DNA from: Amphritea sp.
GTDB lineage: Bacteria; Pseudomonadota; Gammaproteobacteria; Pseudomonadales; Balneatricaceae
Length of the DNA stretch: 64,000 bases
Assembly: GCF_016744155.1 (NCBI RefSeq)
Contig: NZ_JADGEW010000001.1
Location: forward strand, 159,714 to 223,713
Direction of reading: 5' to 3'
The notes beneath the pieces were generated by a model. The model was not told where the DNA came from, searched no databases, and saw only the letters and a program-made list of their open reading frames with translations. The translations under genes and the position numbers were made by a program. Below are positions 9,473-17,786 of the stretch, piece after piece; position 1 is the first letter of the stretch; every line of letters starts with the position of its first letter.

Positions 9473-9586
9473 AACAGGCTCCTTAGTGATCAGTTATTTC
9501 GCTACTGTTCATTAAACATGGGAATAAATAGGGGCAGAGTCAATCTATACAGTGATTTTATTTTCTGATGTTGAGTGTTGAAGTCA

Positions 9587-10783
9587 TTAAGCTTGATTGC
9601 TTAACGATGCAGTGGGTAGTGCTGCTTGGTGTTCAATTCGTTGGGCGACAATTAAGGCAATGCTGCCGGCCAGCATGATAACCAGCGTCAAAATCAGACC
9701 GTTGTTAAAGTTACCGTAATACTCTGCCATATAGCCCACGATAGCGGGAGCGATGACCTGAGCGATACCATAACTGAAGGTTAGTCGACTCATCGGTTTT
9801 GATGGGTTGTCAGGGAATAGGCGTCCAACCATCGACAGCATCATGCTGACGATGCCGATAAAACTGGCACCATAGATCAATGCGCTGAGAATGACGGCGG
9901 CTAAATCCTGGCTGAGCAGCAGAATCAGTATACTCAGGGCGTTAAGGAAGTAGGCAATAAACAGCGCTTGCCACTGGCCGGTGGTGTTGATGATTTTATC
10001 CCATAGGGCGCTCGCTGGAGCACAACTGATTCCGGCAACCAGCCAGATCATCCAGCCTTGTCCTGCTAATGCTTCGATGCTCTCGGCAATCGTAATCAGG
10101 AAGGTAGCCGAGATAACATAACCGGCCCCGGCGCAGAAATAGGCCAGCTGTAGCACCGGCATAAAGCTTGAAGGCAGAGAACTGTGTTTTGTGCAGTGTT
10201 TAGCCAGAGGCTGTTCAACACTGAAATCGGGTAGCCAGAACCATACAGGTATGATTAATACTAAGGTAACTGCGCTATACACCAGCCACTGTTGGTCCCA
10301 GCTGAAGTTATCTTTGATGATAACGGCAAGAATAGCCGTGATAACGATGCCGATGCCTAAGCCTGAAAAAAAGATGCCGAGTTCAGCTTTATGGTTACGT
10401 TTCATTAGCCAGTGCATCAGTAAACCACCGCCAAGTAGCATGCCGGCGGCACTGCTCAAGCCCGACAGATAACGCAGCAGATACCAAATTGGCTCTAGCG
10501 TGGTCAGTGCCATCGCCATGCTGGTCAATACAGCGGTTAGCAGTCCAACTTTATACAGGCGGGCTTTTAGCGCCAGACTGTGGATAAAAGAGATCAGCAA
10601 TGCGCCACTGAGATACCCTGCATAGTTAGCGGCAGCCAGATAGCCGGCGACCGATTCACTCATCCCTGTTCCCCGGGCCATTTCAGGAATCATCGGAGTG
10701 TAGGCAAAACGGGCGATGCCGATGGTCGCGACTACCCCTAAAACACAGGTCAGTAGCATTCGGAATTTACTGATTTCGGGCAT
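9587..10783 (-). CDS. YbfB/YjiJ-family MFS transporter
   Basis: A 398-residue major-facilitator protein with twelve hydrophobic segments of the YbfB/YjiJ type. The N-terminal ARFAYTPMIPEM matches the conserved first-helix motif of that family. Substrate unknown; such proteins are usually proton-driven efflux pumps or sugar/acid carriers. An AraC-type regulator starts 100 bp away on the other strand and is its probable controller. Confidence 0.88.
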   Translation of the reverse strand: MPEISKFRMLLTCVLGVVATIGIARFAYTPMIPEMARGTGMSESVAGYLAAANYAGYLSGALLISFIHSLALKARLYKVGLLTAVLTSMAMALTTLEPIWYLLRYLSGLSSAAGMLLGGGLLMHWLMKRNHKAELGIFFSGLGIGIVITAILAVIIKDNFSWDQQWLVYSAVTLVLIIPVWFWLPDFSVEQPLAKHCTKHSSLPSSFMPVLQLAYFCAGAGYVISATFLITIAESIEALAGQGWMIWLVAGISCAPASALWDKIINTTGQWQALFIAYFLNALSILILLLSQDLAAVILSALIYGASFIGIVSMMLSMVGRLFPDNPSKPMSRLTFSYGIAQVIAPAIVGYMAEYYGNFNNGLILTLVIMLAGSIALIVAQRIEHQAALPTASLSNQA

Positions 10784-10883
10784 GCTAAATTCTCAAATTT
10801 GTAGAGATCTATAGATTAACGGGTGTAGTTTTTGTTGTCTTTCTATAAAATGACAGAATGTATATAAAACCAGACAGTAAGTT

Positions 10884-11672
10884 ATGACATCCGATTCTGC
10901 CCACGAACTCAGTCTGTTGACGATGGAGTCCTTGCCTCGAGAACTCTATGTCCGGCAGGAGGTGATGCCCGCGGGTCACCATTTTCCACCTCACCGACAT
11001 GATTGGCATCAGTTGTTGTATGCCGTTTCCGGTGTGCTGGTGGTGGACCTGATCGGCGAGCGCTACTTTATCCCACCGGAACAGGCGATCTGGTTGCCCA
11101 GTGGCTGTCAGCACAGCGTGTACACAGGGTATGGTGCTGATCTGAAAAGTCTTTATATTGAATCGAGCTATCAGGGGCTCGCCTCAGACAGAGCTTCAGT
11201 GCTACAGATTACGCCATTAATGCGGGAGCTTATATTGGCGGCTGCCGGTATTGAGGCTGAGTATCCATTCCAAGGCTATGAGAATGATCTGGTGCAGTTG
11301 CTGCTCCAATCACTGAGCCGTCTGGAAAGGGATGACCAGCATCTTCCCTGGCCGATAAGTGGCGATCTTATTAACCTTTGTAATCAGCTTTATGAACAAT
11401 CAGACAGCAGCGAAACGTCAGAACAGTTGGCAGGTTCGCTGGCGGTGTCACTAAGGACACTAGACCGCCGTTTTCGTCGGGAAACCGGCATGTCGCTGAA
11501 ACAGTGGCGCCAACAGTTACGGCTGATGCAGGCAATCGAACTACTGAATACGGGTCAGAATATTACCGCGATCGCTTTAGAACTTGGCTACAGCTCTGCT
11601 TCCCCTTTTATCTATATGTTCAGGGAGAAGTTTGGTCTCAGTCCCGCACAGTATAGAAAGCAAAACAGATAG
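10884..11672 (+). CDS. AraC-family regulator with cupin sensor domain
   Basis: A 262-residue regulator. The N-terminal cupin domain (about residues 15-100) contains HFPPHRHDWHQLLYAVSG, and the C-terminal AraC double helix-turn-helix (about residues 165-262) ends in SPFIYMFREKFGLSPAQYR. It is divergent from the YbfB-type transporter, the usual arrangement for a ligand-responsive regulator of an efflux gene. Ligand unknown. Confidence 0.9.
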   Translation: MTSDSAHELSLLTMESLPRELYVRQEVMPAGHHFPPHRHDWHQLLYAVSGVLVVDLIGERYFIPPEQAIWLPSGCQHSVYTGYGADLKSLYIESSYQGLASDRASVLQITPLMRELILAAAGIEAEYPFQGYENDLVQLLLQSLSRLERDDQHLPWPISGDLINLCNQLYEQSDSSETSEQLAGSLAVSLRTLDRRFRRETGMSLKQWRQQLRLMQAIELLNTGQNITAIALELGYSSASPFIYMFREKFGLSPAQYRKQNR

Positions 11673-11756
11673 GGATTGAGTTCATATCTTCAACAATCAT
11701 GCTTGTGTTACTGTTTTGGCAGAAATTTATAGAGTTAGCTTTTGAGGGATGCTGAG

Positions 11757-11963
11757 TTGAAAAAGTTTGAGCTGAATTTAGATGCGGTTATTGTTCTCGC
11801 ACTGCTGTTTGTTTTATCGCTGGGTGTGAATTATGTCCTCTATAGCCTTTATTCAGCAGAGGCAAAAGCAAACGTAAAAATGCAGATACAGAATCAGGTA
11901 GACCAGTTAAACCTAGCTTCACAGAAGGCTTATATCAAAAAGCTACAAGCGTTAGAAAAGTGA
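11757..11963 (+). CDS. Small membrane-anchored protein with coiled-coil tail
   Basis: Hypothetical protein of 68 residues. One hydrophobic helix (about residues 10-30, AVIVLALLFVLSLGVNYVL) is followed by a charged helical tail rich in K, Q and A. The TTG at 11757 is preferred because GAGGGA stands 8 nt before it; an upstream TTG at 11742 would add five residues. Function unknown. Confidence 0.55.
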   Translation: MKKFELNLDAVIVLALLFVLSLGVNYVLYSLYSAEAKANVKMQIQNQVDQLNLASQKAYIKKLQALEK

Positions 11964-12045
11964 ACGAGACAGAATTTAAAACATGATCTCTTGGTGTTTT
12001 TCAAAGGCTCATGAACACGTCCATGTGTTTTGTTAGTACCGCAGA

Positions 12046-12630
12046 TTAAGACCTCGGCTCGCGCGCCATCGTATAGAATTCACTGTTGGCTTGCATGTTA
12101 GTAACGATGGCCATTCTATTTGATAACCCGAAGAATGCCGTAACGCCTGCGATGTCTAAAATATCCTCATCGTCAAAGCCATGGGTCTTGAGCTGGTCAT
12201 AATCTGACTGTGCGACTAATTCCGGAGTCCGTGACAGCTTAAGAGCAAATGCTAGCATCGCTTTTTGCTTCTCGTTTATGGGTGCATGGAGATAGTTTAT
12301 CGCTATCTGATCTGCTAATTGTGGCGCTTTAGAATAGGCACGCAGCAGAGCTCCATGAGCTACAACGCAGTATTGGCAGCCATTTGCAGCGCTGGTGGCA
12401 ACGACAATCATCTCTTTTTCAGTCGGGCTAAGGGTGCTTCCTTCGCGATCCATAATGGCATCGTGATAGGCAAAGAACGCTCTAAATTCTTCAGGACGAT
12501 GTGCGAGTGTCAAAAATACATTGGGGATAAAACGTGCCTTCTCCTGCACCGCTAAGATACGAGAAAGAATATCTTCGGGTAAAGAATCCAGGTCGGGGAC
12601 AGGATAGCGGCTTATTGGTAATTGGCTCAT
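12046..12630 (-). CDS. AhpD-like peroxidase-related protein
   Basis: A 194-residue protein of the carboxymuconolactone decarboxylase / AhpD superfamily, subgroup of uncharacterised peroxidase-related enzymes. The redox motif CQYC with its histidine (Cys85, Cys88, His92) is intact, so reduction of a peroxide through a disulfide cycle is likely. It is divergent from a GlxA-type regulator that starts about 110 bp away and probably controls it. Confidence 0.88.
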   Translation of the reverse strand: MSQLPISRYPVPDLDSLPEDILSRILAVQEKARFIPNVFLTLAHRPEEFRAFFAYHDAIMDREGSTLSPTEKEMIVVATSAANGCQYCVVAHGALLRAYSKAPQLADQIAINYLHAPINEKQKAMLAFALKLSRTPELVAQSDYDQLKTHGFDDEDILDIAGVTAFFGLSNRMAIVTNMQANSEFYTMAREPRS

Positions 12631-12738
12631 TTGTGATCACCTTTGGCTTCATTTTTAATAACTCGTGGGTTAGTCTACCTATCACTATCGACAAAAATGA
12701 GACATAAAGCTGCCAATTAGCGCGCGAATTAGGACAAT

Positions 12739-13731
12739 ATGTACCAAATACTCGGATTAGCATTTGATGGATGCCAAGCCTCTGGCCTGAGCTCACCCTT
12801 TGATGTGTTTAATGTTACCAATACGATATGGAAGCAGCAGCGCGGAGAAGACACCGATCTGTACAATTGTCGGTTGGTATCGCTCACAGGAGAGCCTGTA
12901 ACCTGTTCAAATGGCATGCGCTTAATGGTGGACTCTTCTCTGGAAGATGCTCCTCAGGCGGACCTGATTGTGGTGCCAGGTATTCATCACATGGATGCTA
13001 AATCACTCCTTAAAAATCTCAAAAGCCTCGACAATGAGAGACATTGGTTGCAACGCAGGGTGCAGCAAAAAACAGTGATCGCTGCTAATTGTAGCGGGGT
13101 GTTTTTATTGGCTGAAACCGGGGGGCTGGAAGGGAAAGATGCAACAACAGCCTGGTGGCTTGGCGGACTCTTTTGTAATCGCTATCCAGGGGTTAAACAT
13201 CGAGCTGATCAGTTACTGGTTAAAAATGAAGGTACGTACTGTACCGGCTCGATGACCGCAAACCTGAGCGTTATGCTGACGATTGTTGAGCAGCAGGTAG
13301 GAAGACAGCTAGCCCAGAATGCCGCGCGGACTATGTTAATCGACGCTTCGAAAAGTTTCGCGTCACCGTACCTGTTCATGCAGGAGCAAACGGACCATCA
13401 GGATAGTCTGGTTCTGGCGGTTGAGAGTCAATTACAAAGAGATATATCTCAGAAATTGAATATGGAAGAGCTGGCAAAGAGACACTCGGTCAGTTTGAGA
13501 ACGCTGTCGCGTCGGTTTAAAAAAGCGAACGGTATTAACCTATCCGACTACCACCAGCGAATTAGGCTGGAGCAAACTAAGTTGCTACTGGAAACAACCA
13601 GTCTCAGCATCGAGCAGATCGTGGAGAGGGTCGGTTATAGCAGCCAGAGTTCATTGCGCCGGTTATTTAATAAGGAATTAGGACTCTCTCCCAGTAGCTA
13701 CCGCCAGAAACATCAACAAGAAGCAGGATAA
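12739..13731 (+). CDS. GlxA-type AraC regulator with DJ-1/PfpI-like domain
   Basis: A 330-residue regulator. Residues 1-190 form a DJ-1/PfpI (class I glutamine amidotransferase-like) domain with a cysteine at the nucleophile elbow (AANCSG, Cys118); residues 225-325 form an AraC DNA-binding domain ending LSPSSYRQ. Such proteins sense small metabolites, and enzymatic activity is not usually shown. The divergent AhpD-like gene is the likely target. Confidence 0.9.
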   Translation: MYQILGLAFDGCQASGLSSPFDVFNVTNTIWKQQRGEDTDLYNCRLVSLTGEPVTCSNGMRLMVDSSLEDAPQADLIVVPGIHHMDAKSLLKNLKSLDNERHWLQRRVQQKTVIAANCSGVFLLAETGGLEGKDATTAWWLGGLFCNRYPGVKHRADQLLVKNEGTYCTGSMTANLSVMLTIVEQQVGRQLAQNAARTMLIDASKSFASPYLFMQEQTDHQDSLVLAVESQLQRDISQKLNMEELAKRHSVSLRTLSRRFKKANGINLSDYHQRIRLEQTKLLLETTSLSIEQIVERVGYSSQSSLRRLFNKELGLSPSSYRQKHQQEAG

Positions 13732-13817
13732 GCCCCTCTTAGTTTTATTAAGCCGAGTACCCTTTTAAGCATGCGCTTATCTGGGGTTTAATACTGAGAG
13801 GTTAATTCAGACGCTCT

Positions 13818-14744
13818 TTATCGTGAAAGTGCTGATTCTGGGCAATCCAGTTCGCTACAGACCTCGATTATCTGCTCACGTAACCATTGATGGGCCTTCG
13901 AGTGGTGGGTCATTTTGTTCCAGTAAAGGCACAACTCAAAGCGACTGATAAAAGGAGGGTCTTTAATCTGCATAGGCCCGCCAATCAGCTTTGCTAAGCG
14001 TTCTGGCAACGTCATAACCAGATTGGTGCTGGCGATGGTCGGAATGAAGTTAGATACACTCGGCAGGCGTAAAGCGACATTTAAACTTACCCCTTGAAGC
14101 TCCGGGGTGTTCAAATAAGTGGGTTTCCAACCCCCCTCATAATGAATTTCTAAATGCTTGGCCTCTATATACTCATCGCGCCCGATCTCTTGCTTGGCCA
14201 ATGGATGCTCTGCGGACATTAAACAAACATAGCGGTCCTGAAACAGTGCACGTTGATAGAGGGCTTCGTAATCATGCACGACTGGCGAAAGTAGCAGATC
14301 GCACTGACCGCGCTGCAGTTGTTGATGCCCGCTGACATGGGATTGAATGAATGTCATGCGGATATTAGGTGCTAGCCTGTTTAACCGTTGCACTAAACTT
14401 GGAACGATCACCTGTAATTCATATTGATTACAGGAGAGGGTCACATCCAACGTGGCATTCGAAGGCACAAAGTTCTCTGGCTGGAGTAGTTCAGACATCC
14501 CCCTAAGCAGGCTATCAATCTCAGGCATTATCTGGTGACAGCGGCGAGTAGGAGCTACTCCCCGGCCAGAGCGGACAAAGAGAGGATCCTGCAGTGCTTC
14601 ACGCATTTGGTCCAGCGTATAGCTTACGGTTGGTTGATTCTGTCCAAGCTCAATCGCCGCCGCCGTCAGGGAGCCTAGCTCATAGATAAGCTTTAGGGTC
14701 TTGAGACTTTTGAAGCTCAGCGCACTGTAATCAAATTTTTCCAT
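13818..14744 (-). CDS. LysR-family transcriptional regulator
   Basis: A LysR regulator of about 308 residues: winged helix-turn-helix (LTAAAIELGQNQPTVSYTL, residues 25-45) followed by a substrate-binding domain. The ATG at 14744 (MEKFDYSALS) is chosen, since a longer frame would run through the whole intergenic region into the neighbouring gene start. It is divergent from the PhyH-like dioxygenase, the classic LysR layout. Confidence 0.9.
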   Translation of the reverse strand: MEKFDYSALSFKSLKTLKLIYELGSLTAAAIELGQNQPTVSYTLDQMREALQDPLFVRSGRGVAPTRRCHQIMPEIDSLLRGMSELLQPENFVPSNATLDVTLSCNQYELQVIVPSLVQRLNRLAPNIRMTFIQSHVSGHQQLQRGQCDLLLSPVVHDYEALYQRALFQDRYVCLMSAEHPLAKQEIGRDEYIEAKHLEIHYEGGWKPTYLNTPELQGVSLNVALRLPSVSNFIPTIASTNLVMTLPERLAKLIGGPMQIKDPPFISRFELCLYWNKMTHHSKAHQWLREQIIEVCSELDCPESALSR

Positions 14745-14754
14745 AATAGGTATC

Positions 14755-14778
14755 AGTATTATCGACTTAATCAATACT
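14755..14778. promoter_or_regulatory. Candidate LysR operator
   Basis: The inverted repeat AGTATT-N12-AATACT lies in the 82-bp gap between the LysR gene and the dioxygenase gene, just upstream of the LysR start. Position and dyad symmetry suit LysR binding; binding itself is inferred. Confidence 0.45.
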
Positions 14779-14826
14779 ATTGTTAGCGCTATAGTCGGGT
14801 CAACAATAAATAAAAAGGAAGTTGAC

Positions 14827-15657
14827 ATGAGCCAAAGAGATTTAACTGAAGACGAGATCCGCGAGTATCAGCAAGATGGAGTCGTCTGTGTACGCAACGC
14901 TGTCGACCCTGAGTGGGTGGAGAAATTGATTGCCTTCGGTAAACATCAGCTAGATAACCCTGGAGAACTATGCAATGACGCTAATCCAGGGGCTGAAAAG
15001 GGACGTATGTTTACCGACCGCTACCTTTGGCGCTCTAATGATCTGGTTTATCAATACGCCAAGAATTCTGGCTGTGCCCGCTTAGTTGCTCAAGCGATGC
15101 AGAGCCAAACCTCCCGTTTCTATTTTGACCATTTACTGATCAAGAAAGCAGAAACGGCTACCCCCACGCCCTGGCATCAGGATGTACCCTACTGGCCATT
15201 CAAGGGTAAACAGATTGCATCGATCTGGTTGGCTCTGACGCCCGTAACGGTTGCCGGCAGCGGTCTGGAGTTCGTTAAAGGCTCGCATAAGGATGATGTG
15301 TTTTATCTGCCTGAAGCCTTTGGTGCATCAGGGGTAAAAAAGAATACCTGGACTGGCACAGGTGAAGGTATTCCCTGCCCCGATATCGAAGCGGCTCGTG
15401 AAGACTACGATATTGTCGGTTTCGATCTTCAGCCGGGAGATGCTCTGCTATTCTCGGCCTGGACCCTGCACGGTTCAGCAGGCAACCAGTCAACCACTCA
15501 GGATCGTATAGCGTTCTCAACTCGTTGGTTGGGTGACGATTCAATCTGGGATCCCAGACCCGGTACTGATCCAAGCGTAAACCCGGAAGAGGTTCGTGTT
15601 AAGCCAGGCAGTCATCCAGCGGATAATGCCATATTCCCTGAGTTCTATACTGCTTAA
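14827..15657 (+). CDS. Phytanoyl-CoA dioxygenase (PhyH) family protein
   Basis: An Fe(II)/2-oxoglutarate-dependent oxygenase of 276 residues. The iron triad is visible as His117 and Asp119 (WHQDVPYWP) and His215 (TLHGSAGN), with Arg227 placed to bind 2-oxoglutarate. The family hydroxylates fatty acyl-CoAs, ectoine, phosphonates and other small molecules; this sequence does not show which. An AAGGAAG ribosome binding site precedes the ATG. Probably activated by the divergent LysR protein. Confidence 0.88.
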   Translation: MSQRDLTEDEIREYQQDGVVCVRNAVDPEWVEKLIAFGKHQLDNPGELCNDANPGAEKGRMFTDRYLWRSNDLVYQYAKNSGCARLVAQAMQSQTSRFYFDHLLIKKAETATPTPWHQDVPYWPFKGKQIASIWLALTPVTVAGSGLEFVKGSHKDDVFYLPEAFGASGVKKNTWTGTGEGIPCPDIEAAREDYDIVGFDLQPGDALLFSAWTLHGSAGNQSTTQDRIAFSTRWLGDDSIWDPRPGTDPSVNPEEVRVKPGSHPADNAIFPEFYTA

Positions 15658-15807
15658 AGCGTTTAAATGAGGACAATTGGGGGGTGAAGTTATTTTCTTA
15701 GTAAGGCGAACCAATGCTTTGCGGTTAAGACAACGATAGAAAAATAATCGAACCACCAGCCCAATCCTTACCAAAAGGGTGCGGATGGGCTTGCAACTTT
15801 GTCTCCC

Positions 15808-16485
15808 TTACCAGGGGATGTTGCTGCCGTCGTAATCAAAGATGCCTCTACTCATCTCCGTGCGAGAGGTCGGGTTAATCTGGTCAACTAGCTTTCGCAT
15901 GCCTGTAACGCTGGTGTCTATGTCGATAGCCCCTTCAGGTCCTCCCATATCTGTTCTGACATGACCTGGGTGGAGAAGCAGGCAACTGATTCCCTGAGCT
16001 TTATGGTCTTGCTCAAAGCAGCGCACGGCCATATTGAGTGCCGTCTTTGATGAGCGGTAGGCATACGCTCCTACCCCATTACCGGCGAGTGAAGACATCT
16101 TGCTGGTAGTGAAAGCAATCACCTTTCGTTCCGATAAAATAACGTTCTCCACCAAGGCTTCTGCGATGCGGATAGGGGCGATGCAGTTAACTTCGAATGA
16201 GCGAAGCCAGTCATGGTTGTCGACCTGTTCGAGGGCCTGATTTTTATCCAGATAGACCCCCGCGTTGTTCCAGAGAATGTCGATTGGAATATCGGCCAAC
16301 TTTAACTTGAGCACCTTGATTGATGCCGGACAGGTTAAGTCCAGGGCCAGGGTTTCAATACCCTCAATTGGAGACTTATCGGGCTTACGGCTGGTCGCAA
16401 AAACACGCCATCCATCGCGTACATATGATCGCGCCAGAGCCAGGCCAATACCTCGATTCGCGCCGGTAATTAATATTGTAGGCAT
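15808..16485 (-). CDS. Short-chain dehydrogenase/reductase
   Basis: A classical SDR of 225 residues. Cofactor motif TGANRGIG at residues 7-14, NNAG at 73-76 and the catalytic pair Tyr143/Lys147 in YRSSK are all present, with a preceding serine in TSKMSS. It is somewhat short, resembling the C-factor / YciK-like SDRs. Substrate unknown. Transcribed towards the PhyH gene. Confidence 0.88.
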   Translation of the reverse strand: MPTILITGANRGIGLALARSYVRDGWRVFATSRKPDKSPIEGIETLALDLTCPASIKVLKLKLADIPIDILWNNAGVYLDKNQALEQVDNHDWLRSFEVNCIAPIRIAEALVENVILSERKVIAFTTSKMSSLAGNGVGAYAYRSSKTALNMAVRCFEQDHKAQGISCLLLHPGHVRTDMGGPEGAIDIDTSVTGMRKLVDQINPTSRTEMSRGIFDYDGSNIPW

Positions 16486-16583
16486 CTGCTCTGATTCCTT
16501 ATTCTGTGAATATTGGGGGCGTCATAGTGAAACGCTGCGAAAAACCAGCCATCGGCCCCTTAATGCTGCATACTTTAAGCTTA

Positions 16584-17141
16584 TCAAATACTGTCGTTGG
16601 TCTGATAAAGAGGCCGCAGAGTATCGTTTAAAAGTTTGATGTCTGGCATCGTTGCCCGTAGCTCTGAAGAGAGCACCCATGGGTATGGTTGATCATCAAA
16701 CCAGGACAATACGTCAGGCTGCAACTCATCGGGTAAAATAACCATATTATCAATCGTTATCGTTAATAGCTGGGCAAAGCCTGAAGTGCCTTCCTCGAAG
16801 TCCCACTGATAGTCCCCGTAGCCTAGCCGCAATGATCCCGATGATTTTTCCGTCATGCAAACCAGCCAACGGCAATTGAGGTGGTTTCGGTTCGGATGCT
16901 GATCAACCGTATCGGTGAGGCAAAGGGTATAGATATTCTCGTAGCTGTTGTTGAAATCTAGAACAAGCGTCTGGGTTATCTTATCCACACCACTGACCTC
17001 AGCCGGAAATGAAATATTATCTGTCTGCACAACCATTTTCAGTGATGCCTGCTCAGAAAATACCTTATCCATTAAGTGAGGCTTGCTGTTATCTTTGGCT
17101 TTTATGTATTGGTTAATTAGGCTCTGATATTGTTTATTCAT
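16584..17141 (-). CDS. NTF2-like (SnoaL-type) hypothetical protein
   Basis: A cytoplasmic 185-residue protein. The N-terminal helix (YQSLINQYIKAKDNSKPHLM), the AxFxEQAxLKM-like strand and the later RWLVCMTEKSSGSLRLGYGDYQW resemble NTF2/SnoaL cone-fold domains seen in gammaproteobacteria. No catalytic residues can be assigned. It lies about 100 bp before the SDR gene on the same strand and may share its transcript. Confidence 0.65.
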   Translation of the reverse strand: MNKQYQSLINQYIKAKDNSKPHLMDKVFSEQASLKMVVQTDNISFPAEVSGVDKITQTLVLDFNNSYENIYTLCLTDTVDQHPNRNHLNCRWLVCMTEKSSGSLRLGYGDYQWDFEEGTSGFAQLLTITIDNMVILPDELQPDVLSWFDDQPYPWVLSSELRATMPDIKLLNDTLRPLYQTNDSI

Positions 17142-17230
17142 TTTGACGGCTTCAGTTGTATTCGGTGTTTAAACTTTACGGGCTGATCGACTCTCAAGCA
17201 TGATTTCCTTTAGATCCTGCCAGGAATCTG

Positions 17231-17710
17231 TTAATTCCGAGTCGGAACCACCAACACGGGTTGTTCTGCATATTTAATCACTTGTCGGGTGGTGCGGCTG
17301 CTACGACCAAAGCTGTTATGTGAACCAATCAGAATCAGATCAGCATCAACCTGATTGGCCAGTTCAACTATAACGTCGGAGCGATTGCCTTCGCCGACAA
17401 ACTGCTCAATATCTATCTCCGGTATCTCTTCAAGTTGGTCAATTTCATCCTGATAGAATTGTTTAACCCGCTCTTTCATATTCATTTTAACTGTTTTTAA
17501 TCCCTCTTCATGGATAGTTTTTATGAGGTTTTTCGGTAGGTATTGCTGGATTAACACCTGGCCGGTTTCACCAACGGGCTCTACCACGTGCAACATGATG
17601 ATTTTAGCTTTATAAAGGCTGGCCATCTTCACTGCTTGGCGAAACACCGGACGGGTATGCTTTCCCAGCGAGGTGGTATAGAGGATGGTTTTGATCTCGG
17701 GTAGTGACAT
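17231..17710 (-). CDS. Universal stress protein (UspA family)
   Basis: A single UspA domain of 159 residues. Visible are the N-terminal strand KTILYTTSLG, the DADLILIGSH strand and the C-terminal PVLVVPT. The classical ATP-binding glycine motif appears only in modified form (GSHNSFGRSSR). The ATG at 17710 is preferred to one 12 nt upstream because GGAG stands 6 nt before it. It is downstream of the NAD-glutamate dehydrogenase on the same strand. Confidence 0.9.
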   Translation of the reverse strand: MSLPEIKTILYTTSLGKHTRPVFRQAVKMASLYKAKIIMLHVVEPVGETGQVLIQQYLPKNLIKTIHEEGLKTVKMNMKERVKQFYQDEIDQLEEIPEIDIEQFVGEGNRSDVIVELANQVDADLILIGSHNSFGRSSRTTRQVIKYAEQPVLVVPTRN

Positions 17711-17786
17711 AGTGTGCTCCATAAATCCTGTTGTAGCGTTAACTGTTAGTTAATTTTGTTACTATTTTTGAGCAATAAGTGATCAG

